A DNA stretch of 64,000 nt from Entamoeba invadens IP1 (taxonomy: Eukaryota; Evosea; Mastigamoebida; Endamoebidae): contig NW_004191750.1 in assembly GCF_000330505.1 (NCBI RefSeq), positions 185,784-249,783 on the forward strand, written 5' to 3'. Position 1 is the first letter of the stretch; the number at the start of each line of letters is the position of its first letter. The position numbers were made by a program, and so were the translations under genes. Positions 22,425-31,970 of this stretch are shown here, piece after piece. The notes under the pieces are model-generated. The model was given only the letters and a program-made list of their open reading frames with translations, was not told the origin of the DNA and did not search any database.

Positions 22425-22802
22425 TTAAAGATAAACAATGTTTTCCTTTTTGATGACTTGTGCTATCTTCTTAACATCTTCCACCTCATTTACTTTAACT
22501 TTGTCACACATGTAAGATGTTGTAATACCATGGGAGAGGTCACCCAAATTAGTGAAAGTCAAATAACAAGATCCCTTTCCTTTAAATGAAAAGGAAACCT
22601 TCTCAGAGACTTGAAAAGAAAGTGTAGTCATTCCAGGGTTAACCATCCGGCAGATGCGTTTGGGAACATCACCAGGACGGTTGACGAATAAAACCATTTC
22701 GTTCTCTCCAGTGTATGACACTGTGTCCAACTGATATGTGTCTGTCGTTGTCGGAAGGAGGTATAGCATCCCAGGTTTCAGAGTCACATACAACTTATCC
22801 AT
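22425..22802 (-). CDS. Small beta-rich protein, nucleoplasmin-like fold suspected
   Basis: A 125-residue protein from the first ATG (22802); an in-frame TTG upstream is not a likely start. It is dominated by short beta strands: LYVTLKPGMLYLLPT at the N-terminus, EMVLFVNR, TTLSFQVSEKVSFSFKGKGS and CYLTFTNLG. This order and spacing resemble the nucleoplasmin-like domain of FKBP39-type and plant HD2 proteins, which begin at the extreme N-terminus with a similar strand and KPG turn. No acidic tract or prolyl isomerase domain follows, so any histone-chaperone role is inference. The 3' end is tail to tail with the previous gene, 59 bases apart. Confidence 0.6.
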   Translation of the reverse strand: MDKLYVTLKPGMLYLLPTTTDTYQLDTVSYTGENEMVLFVNRPGDVPKRICRMVNPGMTTLSFQVSEKVSFSFKGKGSCYLTFTNLGDLSHGITTSYMCDKVKVNEVEDVKKIAQVIKKENIVYL

Positions 22803-23031
22803 TGTGGGGTTTACTATTCTTTTTAGTTTATACAAGAGGAGTATGGTAATATACTATTACTTCTTATTTTAAATTAGTAATATATGGTACATAATTATTT
22901 CAAATAATTAATTTAATAAATTTAATTAATTAAATATAATTAATCCAAAATACATGTATTAATAATAAACCAGTAAAGTATAGTTTTTAATGCCTACCAA
23001 GACCGATATGTAAAAAATCAAAAAAATCAAG

Positions 23032-24699
23032 TTAAACACTGAAAGTCACTTCATCGGAGTTTGAAGATACTGTTGATGTGTCTTTCTCTGTTGTTTCCTT
23101 GTTCTTCAATTTCTTTCTCTCTTTCTTCTCGCGTTTTTCGTCTTTCGCGCGCTTCTTCTTTTCTTTGATCTCGTTTGCTTCATTCTTGATAGACTCTTTG
23201 CATACTTTCCAGTTGGACTTCCACTCGGATTTGACTTGGTCTTTCTTCTTTTTAAATGTTTCCAGCCGCTGTTTGTGGATTTCTTTCAGCTTATCTAACG
23301 TGTCGTTCTGTTTTTTCTCAAAAGATTCAAAAGATTGACTCAAACTGTGTTTTTTCTTCTGAGATTTTCGTGGTGACGGAACGACCGGGTCAAGCACAAC
23401 GTCCGTCGAAAAAGAAAAGTCTTTGCCTTTGAGGGCAGCTTGCCGTAAGCACGTTTTCAAGTTCTCATTTTTCAATCTCTTTTCTCTCAACTCGATGTTT
23501 GCCAGAACGACCTGTTGTCTTAAGGAGTAAAATTGGTCCTCGTAATTGTCAGACCTTGCCAACATCTTATAAAGGCTGACATAATAATCGTGGACAAAGT
23601 GTTGAAACGTCCCAATAAGCTTCTCGTAAACCAAATAATCGTCGATGTTACTTCTTTCAAACTCCAATGCCTGATATAACTTGAACACAACATCGGACGG
23701 AACATCCTTCTTCATTGGAAGGGAATTCGTTTTCATGAGAACAATCATCTCCGTGATAACGTCGTCTTTCGGTGTTTTAAAATCGTCTTTGACGTCGACC
23801 AATTTCATCAAGTTCGAGTAAAGCTCACGATTGTCGACATCTGCGCCCTTTAGACTGTTAGTGAGTTGTTTTGCGATGTAGTCGGAGTCTTCTGATTTAT
23901 CGCAGAATATGCGAGGAGTCAAGTTGACGATGAAGGCAATCTTTTTCTCATAGTTTTTTAGGCTTGGTTTTTCTTTAAAGATAATATCAAGGAAGTCACG
24001 GTCTTTAATAAGTCGAGTAAATCCGTTGCGTACCATTGTGTTGAAAAGACGAAGACATATGATATTTTCACTGTCCTGCACTAATGTATTAACTTTCTCA
24101 AAAATGGTTTTTAAAACAGAAATAAGGATTGGTGGAAACGATGCGTTCACTGAATTTCTGAAGTCCAATCCCTTTTTGATAATGGTAGACAAATTGCACA
24201 ACGATTGGTTGTACTTCTTTAAGTTTTCATCGGAAATGTCGGAACTATATGTCGTCAAGATGTCGATATCAATCTGGTCAAATAAACTTTCTTGTGACGC
24301 CATAAATTCAATGACCTGAGAATAAAATTCGTTGAAAAACGTTTTACAAAAAGAATAGAAGAAAGTCGTGAAAAAGCCATCGTCGCTAAACAAGAGTTCG
24401 CCTTTATCTATATCGTCAATTCTTTCCATGTGATATCAAGAACGAACCATTGATCATAATTTGTCGACGAAAAGCCCACCAAAAGAGCTGAGGAAGTTTT
24501 CCATGAAGTCGGTAATAGTCGGTGACAATCTTTGCGTTTCGTAAGCATTCTTTGTCTTCAATGTTGTAAATGAGCTATATATTAAATATTGTTAGTTATT
24601 TTACTATAAATGTGGATCTCAAACGTTAGAACAAATGGCGTAAAGAACACCTGAGTCGTCATTAAAAAGAACAGAGTTAAATGTGTCTAAGTCAAACAT
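23032..24699 (-). CDS. RasGAP-like protein A with basic coiled-coil tail, 3 exons
   Basis: Exons 24699-24625, 24574-24448 and 24407-23032 (75+127+1376 = 1578 nt, 525 residues). Introns have GTTTGA..ATAG and GTTCGT..ATAG ends. The ATG at 24429 lies inside the second intron. Residues 60-250 have the helical layout of a RasGAP domain: LLFSDDGFFTTFFYSFC where active RasGAPs have LFRGNS, then FPPILISVLKTIF where they have a CP..LR motif, and a later LRLFNTMVRNGFTRLI. The arginine finger is replaced (LFS), so GAP activity is doubtful. Residues 330-525 are a highly charged Lys/Glu coiled coil. The paralogue at 25215-26879 shares size, order and both intron sites. Confidence 0.75.
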
Positions 24700-25214
24700 T
24701 AAATGACTGAGTAAGATTGTTTTTGATTTCTGTTTTAAATAAAAATGGCTTCTATTAATAATTCTATTTTATAATTTTTGAAATAATTAACATCGTTGAA
24801 TCGTTAAATGTTGTTCAGTTTATTGACACTTTTTTTAACATAATTATTCATGGTTATTTTATTTTATTATTAATTATTAATTATTTGTTTGGTTTATTAT
24901 TTAAATATGTTCAATTATTATTATAATACTTCATCAAAAACTGCTTAGTTTTTTCAATTCAAAAAAGGAATATTTATAATTATTTACTATTGAAGTAATA
25001 ATTTATTATCATATAAAAAAATGTTGTTTAATTTTTTGATTTATAATTTGTAATAATTGTATAACAATTTCAATGATACTATTTTACAATTAAATAACTA
25101 AAAAAATTAACTTTTATCTTAAGAGATCAAATTGTGTATATAAAGAAAAAAATGGACACAAGAAAAAATTAAACTATAAAATTAACTACAATTGTTATCT
25201 ATTTTTAGTTTTAC
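24700..25214. other. Intergenic, no gene seen
   Basis: A+T-rich spacer between the tandem RasGAP-like paralogues. Confidence 0.6.
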
Positions 25215-26879
25215 TTATTTTTTCTTTTTCTTTTTATCGTCTTGTGATTGGTTCTTCTCCTCCTTTTCTTTCTTTTCTTTTTTTCCTTCCTCCTTCAGAC
25301 ATTTATCCAAATCATCTCTTGACTGTCTTTTGGTGAATAAATCGACAAGAGACAATCTTCTTTTTCTGTCTTTTTTCAAGGCTATCTCTAGATCAGTGTT
25401 TTTGTCTTCTTTAGGTACACCAAAAGGTCTTTCCGCGAAACTTGCCTTCCTTTTCTTTTTGTGGATATCTGGTCTATCTGTAAATGGTTCTGTATCATTG
25501 ATCTTGACTGATATATTTTTGGGCGGATTAATGGTTAAATTGATGTTCATATTTAACTTCTTCTCTACCATAATTTTCTTTTGTTCGGGAATTGTAACAT
25601 TCGTCGATTTCATCCCTTTCTCTTGCCTCAAAGCATTCAGTCGTTCCGCCAATTGCCTGTTTGTCTCTTTTTTATTTGCATAAAGCGTTTTAAATACCTC
25701 AATCTTGTCCTGTTGATTTCTATACTCCGCAACTTTTCCTATTTTTTCTTCGTTGACTTTCTCAAAAAACGAAACATAATCTCCAAAAACCTTCTCTAGT
25801 TTTCGAAATAAAAATTGTAAGGATGATTCGTCAGCACTCGCAAACGTCAAATCTCCAAGTGAAGTCAACACTCTCTCTTTGACTTCTGGAGACAGGCATT
25901 TTTTAAGAGTGATAAAATGGCAACGGAGGAGGAACGTGAGATTGCTGCCCATTCCACTCTCGCGATCTCTCTCCCTCTCATTTTTGAATATTTGAAGGAT
26001 CTCGGAAAAATCAGTCTTATCAAGCACATCATCGACGCCCACAACTGTCCCAAGCCGTTTCTCCACCTCTTTCAGGAACAACAAATCCTCGCCTTTGTTC
26101 AAATAAAATAAAGTCCGACCAAGTAGTTCGATACCATCACACTCCTTTGCCGTTTGTTGATTTGTCATGAATGATCGGAGGATCTCTTTGTTTTTCAAAC
26201 ACCTCGCAAACCCATCTAAGATTAGTCGGGTTATGAAAAAGTCGTTTTTCTCTTTGCAATTTGCCTTTTTGATCTTTTTGAGGGAGCCCACATATTCGTC
26301 TGGAAATTGTTTGATGTTAGAACGTATCGAATCCATCACAACTTTAACGTCTTCTGTTAAAATTTCGACAGTTGTTTGAAAGCTTTTGGCTGAGAGCTCG
26401 TCGAGGTACGACGGGTTGATTGAAAGGATTGAAGCGTCCAATTCCATCAATCTTCCCTTTTGGAGTAATGACTTAATTGTGTCTTTGATAATCGGGAAGC
26501 AGAGTTTAGCGAAGTATGAAGTGTTTAAAGTTGAAAAGAAAAATTCATTGGAATTGATTTGAGCTATGGTTGAGTGTTTTGTGTGAGTTTTTCTATCATA
26601 AAAGTAATGATATTTATAAGACGACAAATATGAAAGCAAACAAGTGTTATTTTGGTTTTGATAAGTCCACATGAACAAATTTTCGATTTTATTAAAGGTC
26701 TGGAAGTGTGAAATCAATAGATTTGCGTTGTCAAGACAGTAAGTGTCGTCAGGGTCGTATATCAACTTTGTATGAGTTTTATAAAATGAGTTGAAAACAC
26801 AAACATTAGAAAAAATTGCATAGAGTAAGTGTGAATTATTATCAAAAAGAATAGTGTTAAATTCTTTTGTGTTAGTCAT
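25215..26879 (-). CDS. RasGAP-like protein B, paralogue of A, probably 3 exons with in-frame introns
   Basis: The frame is open for 554 codons, but comparison with paralogue A shows two insertions, each bounded by intron signals. 26804-26766 (39 nt, GTTTGT..AAAG) sits after the same 25th codon as in A. 26641-26564 (78 nt, GTTTGC..ATAG) sits within one codon of A's second intron. Both lengths are multiples of three and lack stops, hiding the introns. Removal leaves 515 residues and makes the W-to-C block (31 residues) align with A without gaps. Domain layout as in A: N-terminal FNTILFDNNSHLLYAI block, RasGAP-like helices, then a Lys/Glu-rich tail with a coiled coil near 350-390. A stretch near SIRSNIKQFPDEYVG corresponds to the CP.LR helix region. 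No arginine finger is visible. Confidence 0.75.
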   Translation of the reverse strand: MTNTKEFNTILFDNNSHLLYAIFSNVCVFNSFYKTHTKLIYDPDDTYCLDNANLLISHFQTFNKIENLFMWTYQNQNNTCLLSYLSSYKYHYFYDRKTHTKHSTIAQINSNEFFFSTLNTSYFAKLCFPIIKDTIKSLLQKGRLMELDASILSINPSYLDELSAKSFQTTVEILTEDVKVVMDSIRSNIKQFPDEYVGSLKKIKKANCKEKNDFFITRLILDGFARCLKNKEILRSFMTNQQTAKECDGIELLGRTLFYLNKGEDLLFLKEVEKRLGTVVGVDDVLDKTDFSEILQIFKNERERDRESGMGSNLTFLLRCHFITLKKCLSPEVKERVLTSLGDLTFASADESSLQFLFRKLEKVFGDYVSFFEKVNEEKIGKVAEYRNQQDKIEVFKTLYANKKETNRQLAERLNALRQEKGMKSTNVTIPEQKKIMVEKKLNMNINLTINPPKNISVKINDTEPFTDRPDIHKKKRKASFAERPFGVPKEDKNTDLEIALKKDRKRRLSLVDLFTKRQSRDDLDKCLKEEGKKEKKEKEEKNQSQDDKKKKKK

Positions 26880-27286
26880 TTGATTTTTTAGTTGACTAAT
26901 CTATTCAAAACCGGACTTATAATTCACTTCAGTTGTTTCTGTTCATTTTCAAGTCGACTAATTTTAATTTTGGTGCTGAGAGAAAGAAAAGTAGTACAAG
27001 AGAAACAATAAAAATACAATAAAATGAGTTAGAAGAACAAATATCAAGGAAACAATTGAAATGGTTATTTGATAATTATTGGAAATCAAAAGCAAAATAT
27101 AGTTCTCATTTTATAATTAAATAATTATTATTAATGTAATGATATTAGGAATATAATAATTTGAATGATTAAAATAAAATTATTTTATTAAACAATTCAT
27201 TCTCATTATAAAATAGTTACAAAATAAACACATTTTATACTTAATAACAAAAACAACTATAAATATAGAAAATGCCAAGAAATTGA
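26880..27286. other. Intergenic, no gene seen
   Basis: A+T-rich spacer upstream of RasGAP-like B. Confidence 0.6.
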
Positions 27287-27985
27287 TTAGAACAAGAAGT
27301 ACCCCATTGCAACAGAAGAGAGTGGAATGAAGACATTGTCGTAATTGGGATACGAATAGAACTCGACAAGAGCACCAACGAAGCCAAAGATCAGACAGTA
27401 GAGTGTGTAGTACTCTCCAAAGATCATCTTGCACATCACCATTGAACCAACAGCACCACATACCATCACTGCAATTGCACCTTCAATTGTCTTTTTCTTT
27501 CCCCATGGATTCATCACTTCAGTTCGCCCTATCATTTTCCCAATGATCTCAGCCATCCCATCACCCCACAAGAGAAGACCACATCCAATGACTGAAGGCG
27601 GATAGTTTCTCCAAAAGACAAGCGAGAGCAGTGAAACAGTCACACAATAATTCAGTGGGCCATACAACATCTCTTTGTAATCCCCATTGCGACAAACAGT
27701 CGCTACAAGAAAGTCACAGATCTTACCTTGGAATAAACCAAGTCCAAACACAAGAAAGACTACAACATAGATCAAACAACACATCGTCCCCCAGACACGT
27801 GCACTCATTTCATCAGGATACAACCCCCAAAGTGCAAGCTGACACGTCCCAAGTGAAATGTGGACTATTTTTCGCGATGTGTAACTTGTGATGATGTTCA
27901 ATTTGCTGAGAACAGTCCCTATCAACAGACACACATTGACTCCAACAAAGGACGTCAAAAACAGTGAGAAACTGGTGCTCAACAT
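27287..27985 (-). CDS. Phytol/dolichol kinase-family integral membrane protein
   Basis: A 232-residue protein from the first in-frame ATG (27985). Six or more hydrophobic helices. Family motifs: SRKIVHISLG (the RK..H element of the CTP-dependent kinase family), LLLWGDGMAEIIGKMIG (the GD..A...G nucleotide/metal site), KKKTIEGAIA, and a C-terminal EFYSYPNYDN-FIPL. The family comprises CTP- or UTP-using lipid alcohol kinases: dolichol kinase SEC59, phytol kinase VTE5 and yeast diacylglycerol kinase DGK1. The short length and GDGMAE-type motif fit the phytol/farnesol-kinase branch. In an organism without plastids a prenyl or dolichol substrate in the ER is likelier than phytol; that is inference. 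An open frame extends upstream without ATG, so a missed 5' exon is possible. Confidence 0.8.
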   Translation of the reverse strand: MLSTSFSLFLTSFVGVNVCLLIGTVLSKLNIITSYTSRKIVHISLGTCQLALWGLYPDEMSARVWGTMCCLIYVVVFLVFGLGLFQGKICDFLVATVCRNGDYKEMLYGPLNYCVTVSLLSLVFWRNYPPSVIGCGLLLWGDGMAEIIGKMIGRTEVMNPWGKKKTIEGAIAVMVCGAVGSMVMCKMIFGEYYTLYCLIFGFVGALVEFYSYPNYDNVFIPLSSVAMGYFLF

Positions 27986-28804
27986 CGAATGACTCCTTTC
28001 AGAGTTCACCCCTCTTATTGGCCGTGTGACGTAGACACCCTGACTCCATCTTAATCAAATATGAATTATTCCTGTGCATTTGTAACTATTTTATTATTTC
28101 ATAATTAACATTTTTATTAAGAATCAAAGACCCACAACGACGGTCTATTATAGCAATTCCATTCACCAATTTGGTCAGAAATTGGAAAGATCACTTATTC
28201 AAGTTCTGTTGTTTTGGTCGTCGACATTTTCACCACTTTTTCACAACTTTATTAATATTACTATAAATATACGATGATATTCGGGACTTTTTGATGGTTT
28301 GAGAAAATGGTTTTCAAAATGCAACGGAAGAGGTATCTTTTTCTTCACATTTAAATTTTCATCACACTATTTCTAAGATTAAATCTATTTGTTGTGTGTT
28401 GTTCATTTTTCCAAGTCCGTCATTATTATTACAATTCATTTTTTGCAATTGTTCTCCATTAATTCAATTATTTTTTTAAAACCTCACAACAATTATATTA
28501 CAATTCAACCATTACAAATACTGGAATAAACCAGACACTCCACATAACTACATTTATTTTTTTATTATCGTTTTACCTTTACCATCCAATAACACAATGT
28601 AGTATATATACGGTTATCTGTTGGATAACATAATATATTTTACTGTTTTGTTATCTGTAAAACCGTGACACAGTTAGACATTAAAAGTCAACCAATACAA
28701 TAAGACTCGGCTATATGACAAAAAAGAAATTACATGTGTCGGTTGAATGGCATTAATTAATAATATGAAAAATGTCATTGGATTGAAGTAAAATAAAAGT
28801 GTTG

Positions 28805-28904
28805 NNNNNNNNNNNNNNNNNNNNNNNNNNNNNNNNNNNNNNNNNNNNNNNNNNNNNNNNNNNNNNNNNNNNNNNNNNNNNNNNNNNNNNNNNNNNNNNN
28901 NNNN
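28805..28904. other. Assembly gap (100 N)
   Basis: Exactly 100 unknown bases. The flanks show no overlap comparable to that at 13560. Confidence 0.98.
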
Positions 28905-29948
28905 AAGGTTGGACGATACCATGTATATATATTTATTTTCATGTTCATTTCGTTGTGTTCTAAACAGCACATTTAATAAAGAAAACATGATAATAGTTTT
29001 TATTTAAAATAATACAAGTTGTTAACAACTTTGGATCGAGTTGCACAAAATTTAACAATTTGTTTTGATTCACAAAAACAATTTATGTCATTTTAAAAAA
29101 TACATAATATTTATAATTAGTTATGTGTATTAACTTTATCCAAACACAGTTAAATGGTCGTTGAAAATTTGTTTTTAATGTTACACTATGAATTATCAAT
29201 TATTATTTAAAACAAATTGTTAAATATGAAAATTATTAACATTTTCTTTATTATTTAAAAGTCAAAAAGTGTTAGATTTGGGTAATTTATTTGAATATGT
29301 ATTTATAGTACATGTCAAATAACAATCTACTTGCTTTTATGAGTATTACATCGTTTTGTAGAATATTTAATTAAAACACTTCAAAAATCCCAAATATTAT
29401 AACATAAAAAAGAAGTAATGTCTGTTGATGAAAACACATCATTTCAAACAATTAAATGTTCATATTTATGTTTTAAAATTTTTTCAAAATAAAGATGGTT
29501 TTGATAAATGACAATTATACAGAAAAAACATCTTTTAAAAACACAATAATAAAATGGTATAACATATTGTTTTCTGTCTTTTTGTTTTCTGTGTTTTTTA
29601 TCCCTGAATAAATAATCATTTATTACTATAATTTACTTGAGTATTTTTTGTTTGACATAAACAACAAACTATTACCATTAATTTAATTTACTATGTTTTA
29701 AAACTATTAAAAAAACATGGAGATTTGTTATGGCTTTTCAAAACTACATAAAACTATACTTTCTATTCCTCATTATTTAAATGGTTTTCTTTTTTACCAT
29801 CATTTTAGAATGTGTATAGTTTGGACGATTTTGTGGCTAGCCATTTTTTTATCACTACTGGCTGACAAATCCTAATTAATTTATTCAACGAATTAAAAAT
29901 AATAGTTCCAAACACAAATTCTGGCTGAAAATATTTAAAAATTAACAC

Positions 29949-29984
29949 GGGCTAGCCACCAGTTGAATCCGGTTTGCAGCCCTG
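29949..29984 (-). repeat. hAT-type terminal sequence, probable transposon remnant
   Basis: Read on the minus strand, this begins CAGGGCTGCAAACCGG and continues to GTGGCTAGCC. Eukaryotic hAT termini characteristically begin CAGGG or CAGNG. A GTGGCTAGCC copy in the opposite orientation lies at about 29833-29842. No transposase remains nearby and the partner terminus was not found, so this may be a nonautonomous or deleted element. Confidence 0.4.
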
Positions 29985-30084
29985 GTATTTAGTTGAATAT
30001 TTTAGAAAATTGTTAATTTAAAAATAAACCAAAATTATAATACAGTCGAAGGTTGAATTCCGCCAAACAACCATAAGTGTTGAA

Positions 30085-31188
30085 CTACACAGCCAGTTGG
30101 TTGAATTTTTCAAAAATGATGAGTGGTGACGCCCACATTTTATTAACGCACATTTCCATTTGTTTCCACCTTTGTTTCATTTCGAAATACTCTTGATAGT
30201 TTCCCCGCATACTTTCAAACTCAATTTTGCTCACAGGCAAAGTGTTATCGTTATCAAAACAAAAACATTTCTCCACGTCTCTCCACGTCAGTTTTGGACT
30301 TTTTTCAAAATTGAAAATGTTGAAAGTATTATCGGCCAAATTATTATCGCTCCTTTGAGTTTTGTCATCTTTGTAATCGTTGTAGATATTTAGTTTTTCT
30401 TTAAATCTTTCAAGTTCCATATAATCAAGTTGGTCTTTTAAAGACACGGAAAAGGGAGTTAAATCAACAGAATATGTTTTTCCTTGTTTTTCGTGTTGAA
30501 GATTTTTACTGTCTTTTGATGGTAGTTTGTCTGCAATTCGCTCTTTCAGACTTTTTGGCGGTTTTGTGACTTTTTCGGTCTTTTCCGACTTTTTATTTTG
30601 CGTTTTTGTAATTTTCACTGCATCAAATTGTTGAAGAAAGGTGTCAAGTAATTTGTTGCGCTCAATTTCCTCCTCTTTATCGCTTTGCGTCGTTTTGTTG
30701 TTTGTTTTAATATCGTTTTGTGGTAAAATTGGAAGTGTTTCGTTATCACTTTTTTCATCTTCATCAGTGAAAAAATCTGAATATGTTTGAGTAAAGTTAG
30801 GAGCGGTTTTATCATTTTTTAAAAGTTCTTGTTGAATTGCCAAAAGTCTGTCGAACAGGCACGAACTTTCTTGTTCGGAATTTACTTGGAAAATGTCGTT
30901 ATTGTTATCCAAATTATTATTTTCGGCTAAATCGTCTTGTGGTTTTTTTATGAGTATTTCTTCGTTTTTGTGTGAAAGTTTAGTTTCAAGTTGTTTCGGT
31001 TTATCTTCAATATCGTCGACAGTTTCAACTGAAAATTCTTTTTGGAGTTGTTCATTAAAATTACTTTGTTCGTCCAAAAAATTGAACATCCGATATATTA
31101 AAAAGAAAATCGTTTTGTTTTGTGATTCGTCAAGACTTGAAATCTGATAAACAAATTCCCGCCACACTTCGCTGTCTATAAGTTTCAT
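30085..31188 (-). CDS. Asn/Asp/Lys-rich hypothetical protein
   Basis: A 367-residue protein, unrecognised. The N-terminal 45 residues form a helical block (LIDSEVWREFVYQISSLD, then IFFLIYRMFNFLDEQ). Residues 60-260 are low-complexity, rich in Asn, Asp, Lys and Gln, and probably disordered. The C-terminal 90 residues return to ordered composition, with LTWRDVEKCFCFDNDN and a final helix KQRWKQMEMCVNKMWASPL. There is no signal peptide. A disordered linker between two small conserved-looking ends suggests a scaffold, which is inference. It is head to head with the EF-hand gene, 188 bases apart. Confidence 0.65.
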   Translation of the reverse strand: MKLIDSEVWREFVYQISSLDESQNKTIFFLIYRMFNFLDEQSNFNEQLQKEFSVETVDDIEDKPKQLETKLSHKNEEILIKKPQDDLAENNNLDNNNDIFQVNSEQESSCLFDRLLAIQQELLKNDKTAPNFTQTYSDFFTDEDEKSDNETLPILPQNDIKTNNKTTQSDKEEEIERNKLLDTFLQQFDAVKITKTQNKKSEKTEKVTKPPKSLKERIADKLPSKDSKNLQHEKQGKTYSVDLTPFSVSLKDQLDYMELERFKEKLNIYNDYKDDKTQRSDNNLADNTFNIFNFEKSPKLTWRDVEKCFCFDNDNTLPVSKIEFESMRGNYQEYFEMKQRWKQMEMCVNKMWASPLIIFEKFNQLAV

Positions 31189-31376
31189 TACTTTTTACAG
31201 TTTCTTTTTATTTAAATACAAAAAAAAGTTGAATAAAAATAACTTATAAGAATTCATTATCATTTCTAAACTATAACAATAGTTAATATTACCTTATTTT
31301 TATTCTATTCAAAAAATGTTTCCTTTGAAAAAAACACTTAATTACAAAACCCTACTTAGAGACTGTTTTACTTAAA

Positions 31377-31871
31377 ATGGCTGAAAAACCACCAGGACGC
31401 ACCATTGAAGAGTTTTTTGCGGACATCGATACGAACAAAACAGGCAAAGTGAATGCCGACGAATACTTTGAAGGTGTAAAAATGTGGCGTCGAGACATAG
31501 TTGAGAGTGACAAAGCCAGTCAGACCCTTTTATTCAACTTGGCAGATTTGGATGATGACGGTGAAATTGATATTCGCCAGTTTGCGCGTTTAATGGCGAT
31601 CTTAAACAAAGGGTTTGGGAAAGATGCGAAAAGTGTATTTACAACAGTCTTCCTTCTTCTCGACATTCATGACAAAGGCAAAATAGGTGAAAAGGAGTTA
31701 GCTCGTTTAATGAAGAAGATGGGCAAAGACTTAAAAAATGAAGAAATTGAGTCTTTTCTTGATTCAGTAGATGGGGACTTAGACGGGTATATTACTCTTC
31801 AAGAGTTCCTTAAATTCTTCCTCCCTCCACAAGACAAAAACACTGTGCCAAGTAATAAAAAAGCCGAATAA
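31377..31871 (+). CDS. Four-EF-hand calmodulin-like protein
   Basis: A 164-residue protein with four EF-hand loops. Loop 1 (about 16-27) DIDTNKTGKVNADE is canonical. Loop 2 (about 53-64) DLDDDGEIDIRQ has Gln at the usual Glu position 12. Loop 3 (about 91-102) DIHDKGKIGEKE has His at position 3. Loop 4 (about 127-138) DGDLDGYITLQE is canonical. Loops 1 and 4 should bind calcium best. The N-terminus is cytosolic, with no myristoylation glycine. It is not calmodulin itself: sequence and length (calmodulin is about 149) differ. Entamoeba has many such calcium sensors; the partner cannot be inferred. Convergent with the kelch-kinase gene, about 100 bases apart. Confidence 0.9.
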   Translation: MAEKPPGRTIEEFFADIDTNKTGKVNADEYFEGVKMWRRDIVESDKASQTLLFNLADLDDDGEIDIRQFARLMAILNKGFGKDAKSVFTTVFLLLDIHDKGKIGEKELARLMKKMGKDLKNEEIESFLDSVDGDLDGYITLQEFLKFFLPPQDKNTVPSNKKAE

Positions 31872-31970
31872 TTTACTATTTTTTACTATTACTTCTAGTT
31901 CAGGGTTTTTTTTACTATTCGTCTAGTTTTAGTTATTATAAATAATCTATAAATTGCAAAGAATAAGAAC

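Larger units (their letters stand above)
27986..30084. other. A+T-rich intergenic DNA with gap and transposon end
   Basis: No intact gene. Contains a 100-N gap (28805-28904), a short orphan ORF on the minus strand near 28226 (MSTTKTTELE) and a hAT-type terminus near 29984. Confidence 0.6.

Noticed and set aside
24408..24429. ATG at 24429 as start of RasGAP-like A
   Set aside because: It lies in a 40-nt intron; two upstream exons align with the N-terminus of paralogue B.
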